Origin: Isoetes taiwanensis
Taxonomy: Eukaryota > Streptophyta > Lycopodiopsida > Isoetales > Isoetaceae
Length of the DNA stretch: 64,000 nucleotides
Reading direction: 5' to 3'
NCBI GenBank assembly: GCA_021234155.1
Contig: JAJEKV010000034.1
Location: forward strand, 3,040,001 to 3,104,000
Below are positions 1-10,929 of the stretch, piece after piece (position 1 is the stretch's first letter; the number at the start of each line of letters is the position of its first letter). Under the pieces are notes generated by a model. That model made no database searches. It was given only the letters and a program-made list of their open reading frames with translations, and was not told where the DNA came from. The position numbers and the translations under genes are program-made.

Positions 1-1598
1 AGCTATCATCGAATTTTCTTGCTCCATCCCCACGCAGGAAGTACCTTGCAGCCTTTAGATGGTTGCGCCTGGTCCTACCAATTATCGTCTTCTCTTGACC
101 TTGTGTGGGGTACGTTCCACACTATTGTCCCGTCCGTTATACGGCATCTCGACGCTCCCAGCAGACATAACATGTGTCCATTTCCTTAATTTATATCATC
201 CATAATGGTCATGCATTTCACCAACCTCATTAAGCATATCCACGAGGCTACGTGGTCTTCTTAGTTGTCTATAATCTTGCATCTTTATTTCACGCCTCAG
301 GAATTCCCTCTCACGAGTTGGGTACTCATAATCCAGTTTCCACCTTAGTATAGTACCTCTCTAACGTGGTATATGGTAGATAATCATAAACCACTTCTTC
401 CTCGGATATATGGTGCTATATCCAGTCTCCTTCTACGTTGAGTGGCAATATATATGCCGCATAATAAATCAATCCTCGTAATTATTAACTCCAGTGTTTC
501 AAATACCAAACATCAGCATACCATTTTTTTTCTCGAGTATCCATCCAAAATAGGGATACCTTAAGACTCCTTATTCCCAACATTCAGCACTTCTCCTTCA
601 AGAGCCCAGGACCTGCTCAGTCATCACCATATAACAGGCTCAGGCCGACCAGGCATGGGTTCGATGCTTTCACCGTGGACACCATAGTCATGGCGGCTCT
701 CGTGATCTGGGGCGATTGCATAGCCATTGCATAGCCATGGGATCCGGATACCCACAGGGCGGTACCAATTACGTCGAATATATATGTCAGCTGTACCTGT
801 GCCCTGTATGTGTGATAAATTTACGAAAATAGCAATAGCATAAATAAGTAATTCAAATGTAAGGATATCAGGACGTCTGCTAAATCTATAAACGTAGCTA
901 ATGAATTAATAGGTGTCCTCATATAATTGTAATCTATGCTAAAGATAGGGAGTGTAAGTGTGGAAACGTTAAAGATAATCGAAAGGAGCAAGCTACTTAA
1001 AAACTCAACATAATCAAATATAATAGAAGCAGATAAGTATGTATGTCTTATACAAACTGCTGAGGGGATAACGAGACTTAGATTAGGTTATAACAAGCTC
1101 ATGAATAACAAATCATGAAGAACGTTTGTTTCTACTTTTAAAGTAAAAACTGTCCGATACAGTACAATATATAATGGTATTAAAGCGTAAGTATAACTGT
1201 GAAGGGCCTGTTAAACACTCAGGATAGGAACATACGAGTTCTTAAAACTGTAACAAAATGGGAAAACAAAATTTTGCTGCAAAATTAATTTAGGGCTGGC
1301 TGTAATGAAATGAATTACAAGGTCAAGCAGGAATATAATACACATATACACAGAAGTTAATATCATTAGAATGGTTTTCTACTAAACAGTGTGAGGTTAG
1401 TAACTCTGTATTATAATGTAACAACAAATAAAAGTTCTTTATATCTATACCTGTCTTTAATATATAATCAGTTACCTGTATGTATTTACTGTTCACTTTT
1501 GACAGTCCTAAGCGATGATCATGTCTGCTTTATACAAGTCATTTCAAACTCGATCACTTTGAACATGACAACGTCTGTGTGACTTATAATCTCACGCT
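1..1598. other. AT-rich stretch without a recognisable gene
   Basis: No convincing coding frame is seen. The longest open frame (63 aa at 1391-1582) is low-complexity and has no recognisable domain. A short direct repeat of the decamer gcatagccat lies near 716-735. Because a gypsy-like polyprotein end follows directly, this may be the badly decayed inside of that element, but I see no protease, RT or integrase motif here. Confidence 0.4.
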
Positions 1599-1706
1599 AT
1601 CTCTTTAAGGAGGGGACACTTCCTTCCACTGTATGATGTGTTGCCCTGCAACAACAGCAATCTTGATGCTGAGGACAGCATCATTTTTAAGGTGGGGAGA
1701 ATGTGA
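1599..1706 (+). pseudogene. C-terminal remnant of a Ty3/gypsy-like polyprotein
   Basis: A short open frame ends with residues resembling the tail of plant gypsy polyproteins: an acidic stretch, then AEDSIFKVGRM and a stop that overlaps the start of the LTR. A purine-rich tract (aggtggggagaa, 1690-1701), fitting a polypurine tract, sits just before the TG of the LTR. Upstream the same frame is closed by a stop at 1587-1589, so only about 35 codons survive. The call rests on this tail, the polypurine tract and the LTR start. No enzymatic domain remains. Confidence 0.55.
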
Positions 1707-3362
1707 CGTTCCAAGTATTTATACGGTATACGTATAAATATATTGACACGTCACCCAGGATAGATACGCCACCATGGGGTATGGTAACCTAGGGGGTTAA
1801 CCTAAAAGGGATTAAATTAGCTATGCTAATTTAATTATTAAGGATAATAACCTATAATTTAGGGATTAATAATTAAAAGGGATAATTAAGCTAATTATGG
1901 GTTGGGAAGGCGCCACCTGGCCAAACTCGATTGGCCAGCATGGTGGATGCTAATTTGAACCATCAAGGTGGATCACCACCCCCCATATCAGCCATAATCG
2001 ACCAAGAGGAGCTGAGCGCCACCTTTGAGGAGCTGAGCGCCTGACAAGCTGAGCGCCTACCTTGTGACCAGCTGAGCGCCACCTTGCCCAAGTACTTGCA
2101 CCTGTGTGAACAGAGTTGAGCATCGAGTTCCAGAAGGATGGAGGCACCAAACGATAACGGGTCAAGCCGGAATTCAGGTGGGTGGCTAGAGTAGCTTGTG
2201 AATTCTAGGGTAGCGCCCCTGTTGGGCACTTGTGTGTGTGTCTTGTCTGCTCTCTCTGTGTTTTGGTGGTAGGAACTAACCCTTGGTTGTAAAGGTAAGT
2301 CTCTTTATATTTTGATTCTGGTTTTGCTCTCAAAGGATGGATTGATAGTTCTTTGCTTAGTTAGCACTCCAGAGATGGGGGATTACGGGGGGTAGAGACC
2401 TCTGAGCCCATATATTGTAGTATGCTCCTAGATAGAGCCCTGTATTATCCCAATAGTTTGCGGCTGTGTACAAGAGACCACCGGGTCATAGATGCTATGG
2501 ATTGGCTTAGCACGGAGAAGGGACCACAGTGGTGAAGTGGGGCGGGGTCTTGCACCGAACATAAAAGGCTCGAGACTCCTACAATTGGGCTAGGGCGATG
2601 GCCGGTCACGTAGAGGGGCGGGTATGGGTCCGACACTCCACGGGTGTAGAGGTGTGACCCGTATGGGGCACCTTGCACTTTGAGTAGATTTAGGGTGAGT
2701 AGTCGGGTGCGGATGCGGGGGGTCGCTGATGCGCGCGTATTCTCTAGCTCACCCATGGAACCACTGTAATCACGGAAGGGGGCGCTTCCCGACCTGCCTC
2801 ATCGGACCGGGCGTCATGAACCCTGGGGTAGGCTCGAGGGTGATACCTTGAGTCTGCGTCTCAGGAAGGCTATAAGCGAGAAGCCATAGCGTGAATCGAC
2901 CCATCCGCAAAGTGTGCGGGGGGGCGGATGGAGTGGACAACACTAGCCGATGTTCTATGCCGATAGCGCCAGTTATACTTCCGTCTGCTGATCTCTTGAG
3001 ACCGAGCCGTCAGTCCATCCTCACAAGAGTCTGAGCCGGGGTAGAACCGCGGGTTTGGGTGTTTTCCTTAGTATTAGATGCATATTCTTTGCCGTTGGTA
3101 TTTGGATGGATGTGCCACCCTTCGTGGTGGTTATTTATATACGATTTATGTTCGATGCTAACATGTATTCACGCTTCCGCGACGTAGGAGCCCCATTGAA
3201 GGCGTGGGCCGAATGATCCCTCTGTGTCCTTCACTTGAGCATCTTCTTATAGATGGCCCGAGTTCGACGGAGGGCCCTGCTCATGGCGAGATGGTTGCCA
3301 TGGGAGGGGAAAGTCCCCGTATGTATACGGCCGGGGGTCGTATATATTCAGGGAGCGTCACA
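1702..3362 (+). mobile_element. Gypsy-type 3' LTR, about 1.66 kb
   Basis: The segment starts TGTGACGTTCC and ends GGGAGCGTCACA, an imperfect terminal inverted repeat, right after a polypurine tract. Its 3' end is supported by a second copy on the minus strand at 36650-38285, which ends in a similar block (ggccg..., AT-rich, gggagcctcaca). Shared inner blocks include one near gggtagagacct with gtatgctcctag and one with a catccgcaaagt core near 2900. The AT-rich U3 holds a GAGCTGAGCGCC minisatellite. No 5' LTR is in the window, so no target duplication can be read. A LINE appears to follow immediately. Confidence 0.6.
2008..2082 (+). repeat. Minisatellite of GAGCTGAGCGCC units inside the LTR
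   Basis: Four copies of a 12 bp unit (gagctgagcgcc with one or two changes) are seen at about 2009-2020, 2030-2041, 2045-2056 and 2069-2080, separated by short spacers. A related gagcgcc motif recurs at 16370-16475. Confidence 0.7.
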
Positions 3363-3899
3363 ATAACCAAGAATACACGAGGAGCAAAGCTCATTGAATC
3401 GGCGCTGGGGAATCATACAGGCAACTCCAGCTGGGCAGATATTAATACAGATACTGCAGATGACATGGAGATGCTAGAGAACCCATTTGCTCTAATAGGT
3501 AAGAAAAATAAGTTGGATGCTAATATGAATCTAGATAACTTGGGTGAGATGAAAAGGAAAAAAGCTTCGACCTCTTCTTTTAGCAACTCCGCTGGTGGCG
3601 AGTTGCTACTGAAAGCAAACTAGATGTGGAGAATGGGAGAACTGGTCATACCTTTAAGGTCCACAATGAATTCTAAGGATGGGAGCTGGAAAATTAGAGG
3701 TGCAAACTCCTCGGATATGGCTGGTACTATCAGTTTGTGGTCGGGGGATAGTAGCTATACCTTCGAGGGCAATAATCTGACCAGATTCTCCGCAACCTTT
3801 GCACGGGAGGTGAGATTATCTCTAGTAGTTGTCATTGAATGTCTTCTCAAAAACTCAGGGCTTGGAACCACTGCTCTGCCCTTGATGACAATGATATAG
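3363..3899 (+). pseudogene. LINE ORF1 remnant
   Basis: Two open stretches (to 3623, then 3624-3899) lie directly upstream of the endonuclease, where plant L1 ORF1 sits. The first contains SSWADI and ENPFAL, loosely like the C-terminal part of plant L1 ORF1. I see no CCHC zinc knuckle, so this is at most a partial ORF1. The open frame actually begins at 3204, inside the LTR, so the upstream part is probably chance read-through. Confidence 0.4.
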
Positions 3900-3924
3900 T
3901 TGGCCGTCCCATTACTTTCAACTT

Positions 3925-6900
3925 ATGATTATTGTCTCATGGAATTTGCGTGGCATCAAGGGTGTTCTTAAGCGTGGGCGAGTGTTAGCAGCTATCAGGT
4001 CTATGAAGGCGGATGTCATTTTTCTACAGGAGCATAGACTTCCTGACTTTGAGGCCAGGTCTATTGGCAGTTGGATTGGAGGTAATTACTCCTCCTTCAG
4101 CTTTGCGGCTGATGGAACTAAAGGAGGTACTTGTATTCTGTGGAAGGGACAAGTCCAAAAATATCAATATACAGGGGGAAGTGGTAGATGGCAGGTTGTA
4201 ATTTTTGAAACAAATAATTGTATGTGGGGGCTCATTAACATTTATGCCTCTAATATACCCCCAGAAAGGGCAGCTATGTGGAGAGAGATTGAGCTTTGGA
4301 TAACTCATCAAGGTGTTGGAGTTGAAAATTGGATCCTTGGAGGGGATCTATGACAGATGTATGGGATCAAAAAATTGGACTGCACAGGAATTTGCTACAA
4401 GAGGAAGAAGTCACGTGGAACTCTCTTTTAAATAGTGTTGGCTTCTCCCTAATTCCTCCATCTAACGCTGCATTTTCCTGGTCTAATAAGCAGAAGGGGC
4501 ATGACAGGGTATACTGCTTACTAGACAGGTTCTACATGGCTAATAGGACAGCCTCCTTCATGGATAGGTGCTATGTTGAAGGAGAGCTTGCTTTCTCACA
4601 TTCAGACCATGTGCCACAAAAGCTAGTATTGGAGGATATCCCTACGAAAAGAAGAGGAGGGAATGTACCTTTCAAGTTTAATACCTCTCTACTAGGGAAG
4701 GAGGCATTCTGCAGTCCCTTTAGGACTTTCTTGGCTTCTCTAACTAATACGCAATGCCTCCCTTCCATGAAGGCGTGGGTCAAAAAGATTAGCCTTATGA
4801 AAATGTGGATCAAGAAATGGGGCAAAGAGAAGTGCCTGGAATTCAAGAAAGGGAAAAATGCCGTGTACAACCTTCTAAGGGTAGTCAAGCAGGAACTGTT
4901 ACTTGATCCCCATAACAGAGACAAGCAATCCTTAGAGGAGGAACTGGAAACAAAAGCCAAAGCTATTGAGGAGGAGGAAGCTAGAGGGGCTGCGGTTCGT
5001 TCCAAAACAAAGTGGTACGCAGAGTCAGACCATGAAAACTCTAAGTGCTTCTTTAGAATGGCAGGGGCCAGATTAGCAGAGAACAATATCACTTCAATTA
5101 AGGATAACTGTCAAAATATACTTACTGATCCCGGGGGTATCAAGGCTTTCAGGCTCAATTCAAAGCAGACAATCTCCCATCCTCTTATCAATCCCAACTC
5201 TCTCTTTGGTTGGCCCAGATTGATTGGGCTCATAAGATTACTGATGATGACAACCAAACTTTATTGCGTCAGCCGGACGAAGAGGAGATATTTAAAGTTC
5301 TTTGCTCTCTGGCCTCTAGTAAGTCCCCAGGCCCTGATGGCTTTCCCCCTGAATTCTTTGTGGAGTTCTGGGACGCTCTTGGACCAGACTTTGTGAAGGC
5401 TGTTTGGGGGGCTTGGTCCTCTTGCTCTTTACATCCAACTCTAGCGGCAGGATTCATCACCTTGGTCCCAAAAGTCTCTAGACCTCTATCACTTGGGGAG
5501 TGGCGTCCCATTGCACTAACAAATGTCTTATATAAGGTAATCATGAAAGGTATCGCCAACCGTCTTAAGCCTATCTTAAACAGAGTTATTGGAAGGGAGC
5601 AATCAGCTTTTCTGCCAGGTAGATATATTCTGGACAACTACCTAGCGGCTAGAGAAGGAATGCATTGGTGCAGATCTACACGGTAAAGTTGTGTACTCAT
5701 TAAGATGGATTTTAGAAAGGCCTATGACTCCCTTAGGTGGGATGGCCTGCGAGAAGTGATGAGCCACATGGGATTCAATAAGCAGTTCATCGACATCTCA
5801 ATGGGAATGAACAAATTTGCCTCTGCTTCTGTCTTGGTTAATGGTGAGCCCTCTGGTCTCTTTGATCTCAGGAAGGGTATTAGGCAGGGTTGCCCGCTTG
5901 CCCCATACCTCTTTTTAATTATGGCCAACCTTCTCACAAGGATGGTTAATCTCAAAGTCTCGGAAGGGGGCCTCAGTGGTCTGGTTTTACCGAGTCAAGC
6001 TGAAAAACTGACAATCATGCAGTATGCGGATGACACCTTTATGTTCCTCAGGGATGACGATAGCAGCTTTCATTCCTTTCGTGAGATATTGATTGCGTTT
6101 GAGGTTATATCAGGCATTGGGCTAAATGCCACCAAGTGTACCGTGTTGTGGACTTTAGAGGGAGATATTGACCCTCGTGCTAATGGATTGGGCTTCCCAG
6201 TCGTGGCTGCAGGGGAAACAGTTAAGCTATTGGGTTTGCCCCTTTCTGTCTCAGATAATATGAAGGGTCTTTGGGCTCCTATTTTAGACAAACTTAGGAA
6301 AAAGGTTGGGCTATGGTCTTCTAAAGGATTATCTGTAGCAGGAAGAGTAACAGTTGCTAATGCTGTTCTGGCCAGCTCTCACATATATTCCTCATCAGTG
6401 CTGGTAGCCCAGAAAGGAATATATAATCAAATACAGGTTATCATTAGAAAGTTCATCTGGGGGGGTATGGCTAACGTTGCATGGTCTGAGTTATGTAGAG
6501 ATAAGAGGGATGGAGGGGTAGGATGTAAGGACCCTTTTACACAGGCTCAAGTTCTGGCGGCCAGATTTGTCTGGCGAGTTTTACAAGGGGGTACATCTCC
6601 TGCTCTGGCATTTGTTAAGCACTGGTTTGATCTGTGCAAGATTCTAGGTAAACCATCTCTCCCTCGGGATGAATTATGAGCCTCTTTTTGTAGCTTTAAG
6701 GTGGCCCCTGGCACCTCCCCAGTCATGAGGCGTATTCTTCATACGTGGATGGAGGTTCAAACAATATGCTCCCCCTTGGCTATACCTCAAGAGGCTGGGA
6801 AAACCAGTTTATTCTGGAACACTCGTGTTTGGGAAGAGAATGGACGCCCCTTGGCATTAGTCCATCCTCGCATCTTTAAGAAATGGAGAGACCATGGGAT

Positions 6901-7760
6901 CTTAAAATTGCAGCATCTTTGGGAAAATGATAGATGGATCTCTTGGATGGAATTTAGACTCAAAGTGCAAAGAGCAGGAGAGGGAGATAGAAGATACTAC
7001 GAAAAATTCTAGATAATGTTAAGCTTCTCTCAGGGGTTACCGGTCCTCAGGAAAAGTGGTTATGTGCAGGTAAGGAGACATACAATGTTGCAAGTATCTA
7101 TCGGGCCTATGTGATGATTCTTCTCTTAAAGCAGAGGCTAGGCTTCAAGTGAATGGATCTGCGGCTAAGCTCCTCCTTGCAAACTCCTGGAAAACCTTAT
7201 GCTCTAGGAGAATACAATTTTTTAGATGGGAGGCTCTCCAAGGTGGTCTCAACACTAAAGAGAAGCTGGTCCACAGAGGAATTGTGTCTACAGACCTATG
7301 CCCTCTTGGGTGCCAGGCTAGCGAATCTCTTTCACATCTCTTTTTCTGTCCAAAAATTATTGAATTTTGGTATTGGATATGCCCTATTGTGAGACTCCAT
7401 ATACACCAACTTGGCTGGTCGAACGTTGTGATGATCTTGGATAGAGATTGTATTGATGCTTCCCTGGTTAGCGTGGCTCTCTGGATTATTTGGAGACATC
7501 GGTGCGATGTCACTTTATGGGGGCAATCCATCTCTATTGAGAAACTCAAAAGTCTTTTCAACAAGGAAGTGGCTTTAATGGCATTGTCCCACTATAGGAA
7601 GATGGGGATGAGTTACAATAAGGGATTGGACAGAATTGGTAAGCTTGAAGGATTTTATAACTTCTTTAAATGTCACTGGATGAGCTCTGAGGACCTAGAC
7701 TCTCATGATAGATCTAATGGTGGAAACAATCTCGGTTTAGTGGAGAAAGCAATCGAGTAG
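3925..7760 (+). pseudogene. LINE ORF2: endonuclease, reverse transcriptase, zf-RVT
   Basis: The endonuclease starts at 3925 with a WNLRG motif and a catalytic-type LQEH. It breaks near 4350, where a GDFN-like motif has become GGDL followed by a stop, and resumes in another frame with an SDH motif near 4610. RT motifs follow: SKSPGPDG (about 5318), WRPIALTN, a GREQSAFLPGR block, MDFRKAYDS (5705), GIRQGCPLAP and the catalytic YADD (6023-6034). A CPLGC...HLFFCP zinc-type motif in 7149-7760 matches the zf-RVT tail of plant L1 elements. There are frame changes or stops near 4350, 5200, 5690, 6680 and 7012, so no full ORF2 protein can be made. Confidence 0.85.
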
Positions 7761-7965
7761 CCCGACAAGATGGGGTCTCTCTACCATTATGTTGTTGTGG
7801 AAATTGGACTTCCCTTAGTACACACTTCATTGATGCATAGAGAACCCTTTAATAGCCCTAATGCTTCCTATTTGTCCCACTGTGGGGACTCTCTGTATCT
7901 CTTTTATTATTATTAATAACAAAAAAACTCTCTTACCCTCAAAAAAAAAAAAAAAAAAAAAAAAA

Positions 7966-8136
7966 TTTATGTATGTTATATTATGTTAGGTGTGGGACTC
8001 TCATATTTCTCTCTTCTCATAGTTTAGATCGCCAATTCCCTTCATTCAACAAGATCTTAGGTGTCTGTACATAGTATCTTCCCTTGGTATAACTTCTATA
8101 ATCATATTATAATCTTGGCAATCATAACTATGTATC
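7966..8136. other. Flank between the LINE tail and the inverted repeat
   Basis: AT-rich sequence after the poly(A) tail. Nothing recognisable is seen. Confidence 0.4.
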
Positions 8137-8485
8137 CCATCGATCCGAGCCCTCGGATCAAAATTCTAGAGGCGGCGAGCATGCATGTCTTGCATGCATG
8201 CATGCGGTGCATGCCTTCTCTAGTTGGGAGATCGCTATATTAGGCGAGCTTCTTCATCAACGTCTCATCGGCGCTTCCTCTTCTTTCTCAGCAGTACCTT
8301 ATTCTCTATTCTTTGAAACCCACCCCCCCCTCCCCTAATTGTTTAATGTATTTATTGCCTGGCACGCGTGACCAGCCCCTCTATTTGAAGAGATTTTTGT
8401 TTTGTTGTCGTGTGGCACGCGTGATCAGCCCCTCCACTTTGGGAGGTTTGTTTGGCCACATTTGTTCTAGTGTTGGTGATGTGCA
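8137..8485 (+). repeat. Long repeat, left copy of an inverted pair
   Basis: This block aligns with the reverse complement of 21562-21921. Shared landmarks in order: gatccgagcc-tcggatc, a gcatgcatgcat cluster, ttcttcatc, a CCCACC tract, two ggcac(g/a)cgtga..agcccctc units, and ggtgatgtgca at the inner end. The ggcacgcgtga unit is itself duplicated at about 8361 and 8414. The two copies face each other 13 kb apart. They could be terminal inverted repeats of one element or two members of a dispersed family. Confidence 0.75.
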
Positions 8486-8562
8486 GGTACAAGTTGGCAA
8501 GCGGCAGCAGCTTCGACTTTTCCATTCGTGGGTTTTGGGAGCGAATTCTCAGCCTTACGTTC

Positions 8563-9041
8563 GTCCAAGCCCCTTGCCGAAAGCTTATCACTAGGGTTTT
8601 TCCTCGAAAACCCGAAAGGGCGGGGTTTTTTAATCCCGATGATAAGCTTTCGACAGGTACACAAACCAAACATCTATTAGCAATGTATTTCATGTGGTCC
8701 AAGTTGTATAATTGGACATTCCCTTTATTTTTTCTTCGTGGGTAGTTCGCATGTGTGCAGCTACCCACTATCCACCATTGTAGAAAATCTGCTGAGATGA
8801 ATGAGAAGCCTATCTATGCTAGCTAGGCTTTTTATTCATCTCAGCAGTTTTTCTTCAATGGTCTAGAGTGGATAGCTGCACATTACAGGCTACCCAGAAA
8901 ATGAAAAACATAGGGAATATCCAGTTATAACACCTGGACCCCAAATAAAATTATGTGCTACAGATGTTGGCTAGTGTACCTGTCGAGAGCTTATCGCCGG
9001 GATTAAAAAACCCCGATAAAATATCGGCAAGAGGCTTGGAC
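8563..9041. mobile_element. Foldback (MITE-like) inverted repeat, about 479 bp
   Basis: The two halves are imperfect reverse complements almost end to end. The termini are gtccaagcc and ggcttggac, and the centre is a near-perfect hairpin ctgctgagatgaat...attcatctcagcag around 8818. Arms share ggggttttttaatcccg, cgacaggtacac and a region near ggtagc...gtgcagcta. It encodes nothing and folds into one long hairpin, as foldback or MITE elements do. A target duplication is not clear. A long hairpin RNA source is an alternative reading. Confidence 0.8.
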
Positions 9042-9348
9042 AATGCAAGGCTGCTAAATGTTCCCACATAAAAACCCCACGCTCCACAGAGAATACCGAA
9101 GTCGCACATCAAAGCACGATTTCATTAATTGGAGAAAATAAGCCAATTTTGAGAATTTTAAGCACACCTAATTTGCTCTAGCACGAATACTTTCACCTAC
9201 TTCTCGAGCACAAGAAACATGAGGTAATTAACATACACATATACATACAAATTATGTGTTATACTTGTACGTGTACATGACACTCGTAGAAGCTCAATAA
9301 TGGCCCTACATTGTACACCAATAATTCACATCAATAATTTTACTTCAC

Positions 9349-9356
9349 TATAAAAA
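9349..9356 (+). promoter_or_regulatory. TATA box of the small gene, copy 1
   Basis: tataaaaa lies 43 bp before the ATG at 9392. The surrounding block (caataattcac, tacttcactataaaa) is repeated 604 bp downstream at the same position relative to the second copy. Confidence 0.55.
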
Positions 9357-9391
9357 CGGCTTGACTGGGGGGCAGAGGTCATTCATCTTCC

Positions 9392-9598
9392 ATGGCTTCC
9401 TCGATGCCTCGTCCAGAGCACATCCGCTCTTTCAAGTGTTACTTGAGCTACAACGATCTGGGCGAATGCGCTAGAAATGGCGTTAATCTTGATCCATGGC
9501 TCCTATCTAAAGCTGATGGACTTGCTAGTGCTTGCGGGGAAGCTCACTTTCGTGTTGTGGTGCACATTCTTGGCTTCCCGATCGGAGATCTATGAGTG
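9392..9598 (+). CDS. Small unknown protein, 67 aa, copy 1 of a tandem pair
   Basis: An ATG-started ORF follows a TATA box and a short leader. No family is recognised. The protein is soluble-looking, with no signal peptide or membrane segment, and has two cysteines around FKCYLSYNDLGECA. Support for a real gene comes from the tandem copy at 9953-10200: its TATA block, leader (cattcatct, ccatgg) and first 23 codons align with this ORF (EHIRSFKC against HHIEAIKC), although that copy carries a stop. It could also be a fragment of a larger transposon ORF such as an F-box-like exon. Confidence 0.45.
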
Positions 9599-9952
9599 AA
9601 TAGCATCCACGAGCTTTGGTGTTGATGATGAGTGAATGCACTTTTGCTAATAATGTAATAATGACATGGGTACCTAATTACTAAGTAAGGATGTAATAGC
9701 ATTACGATTAAGGATGTAATATCATGTACCTTAGCGAGTATATTGTAACGATGTGCTATCCCACCTCCACTTTTTACGCAAAATTTGTCATTGAATTCAA
9801 TCATAGCTAAATTCGTCAAGCAAACATGTTTTCAAACATACGCATATTAGTATGAAATATGTATTATTCTTTATGCATTATACAACGATCGATACGCTCA
9901 ATAATGGTGGTAAAATCTACCCCAATAATTCACCTCAATCATTCCACTTCAC

Positions 9953-9960
9953 TATAAAAG
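9953..9960 (+). promoter_or_regulatory. TATA box of the small gene, copy 2
   Basis: tataaaag 41 bp before the ATG at 9994, inside a block homologous to the copy-1 promoter. Confidence 0.45.
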
Positions 9961-9993
9961 CTTTTCACTTGGGCTAAATTTCATTCATCTCCC

Positions 9994-10200
9994 ATGGATT
10001 TTTCGCCTTCTTGAGTTCACCACATTGAGGCGATCAAGTGCTCAATGAGCCACTCGATCTTGTTGGTTGCCTAGGCGGGCATCTTCTTCTTGATCCCTAC
10101 ACTGCGAAGAAAAGCTTTTGGGCGTGAGATTCATTGCCTGCGTCAATTCGTGTTATGATCCATCCGATTTGGCGTCGGCGCATGAGCTATGAGATATCGG
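9994..10200 (+). pseudogene. Broken second copy of the small gene
   Basis: The reading frame starts with ATG and meets a stop at codon 7, but continues in register with copy 1 (HIEAIKC against HIRSFKC), then diverges with further stops. It is the decayed partner in a direct tandem duplication with a period of about 604 bp that includes the promoter. Confidence 0.55.
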
Positions 10201-10304
10201 GGATCACTACTCTGAGATCGAAGATGAATGAATCATCCGTTTGGCATTGTATAGTGTAAGAGCTCTTGTGTTGAGATGAAAAGCAGAGGCGTAATGAATA
10301 ATAA

Positions 10305-10757
10305 CTAGTCTATTGTAAGTTGCATGTCATGTATGATATAGTAATTATGTAAAAGAGCATTGCATACCTCAAGAGTTCTCATCTTAGATGCGTTAGCTTC
10401 TTTAGCCACTAATTCTTGCAACCCGAGCCCCACACTACTTTGGGGATCACACGACAACGACCTGGTCTCTCTGGCCCAACCATAGTCTATTGTTTTCAAA
10501 TGTTGGTAGCGTGGGCGGGTCATTAGGATTAGGTCTCCAATTCTTGCTCCAACAATCCCTATCTTTGCATTGCATATGAGGTACCCTTTAAACGCATGAG
10601 GCTCAAACCAAGAGACAAACACCTCTTCATAGTGAGGGAGATTAGGGTCCTCTAGTGGGTCCTCTTCGGGCAAAGGCCATCCCGTCGAGGCGGTTATCAT
10701 GTGGCTTTGATCAGCAAGAGCATTCCTTTCTTGACATCTTGGTAGGGGTCGAATATT
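10305..10757 (-). CDS. Unrecognised ORF, 131 aa from its ATG at 10700
   Basis: An open frame of 131 codons from ATG, which can be extended upstream by 19 codons to about 10757 and so may be the 3' part of a longer coding region. Composition is protein-like (EDPNLPHYEEVF, WFEPHAFKGYLICNAKIG, GARIGDLILMTRP). No family is recognised. A longer gene may have continued upstream, because another frame at 10701-10870 is also coding-like (DPYQDVKKGMLLL), which would imply a frameshift. A transposon-derived protein is possible. Confidence 0.35.
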   Translation of the reverse strand, partial: NIRPLPRCQERNALADQSHMITASTGWPLPEEDPLEDPNLPHYEEVFVSWFEPHAFKGYLICNAKIGIVGARIGDLILMTRPRYQHLKTIDYGWARETRSLSCDPQSSVGLGLQELVAKEANASKMRTLEVCNALLHNYYIIHDMQLTID

Positions 10758-10929
10758 TCAACAGGGTTCTTGGGTCTACCAGAGAAAGGCCCAACATAAT
10801 GAGATGCACCAATGTGTTCATCCACCAATAAGTTGTCGGGTTCTTCTAATGCAATTTGTCTCGTGCTGGGTCAGAAATCCTGAATGACAGTTCTACCGGG
10901 CTGAACGCCCCCAAGCCAGGGTAAATTTT

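Larger units (their letters stand above)
3363..7965 (+). mobile_element. Decayed L1-type LINE with poly(A) tail
   Basis: A plant L1-like non-LTR retrotransposon: a possible ORF1 remnant, an AP-type endonuclease, a reverse transcriptase with a YADD box, a C-terminal zf-RVT region, and a 25 bp poly(A) at 7941-7965. The 5' boundary is set to the end of the preceding LTR and is uncertain. I could not find a convincing target-site duplication: the sequence after the tail (tttatgtatgttata) only weakly resembles 3143-3160. Multiple frameshifts and stops make it non-autonomous. Confidence 0.85.

Noticed and set aside
1391-1582. 63-aa open frame
   Set aside because: Low-complexity composition, no domain, and no promoter or splice support.
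3143-3160. Possible target-site duplication for the L1 LINE
   Set aside because: Only a partial match to the sequence after the poly(A) tail, with several mismatches.
4571-5092. 173-aa minus-strand open frame
   Set aside because: It is the antisense shadow of the LINE endonuclease/RT linker and has no domain of its own.
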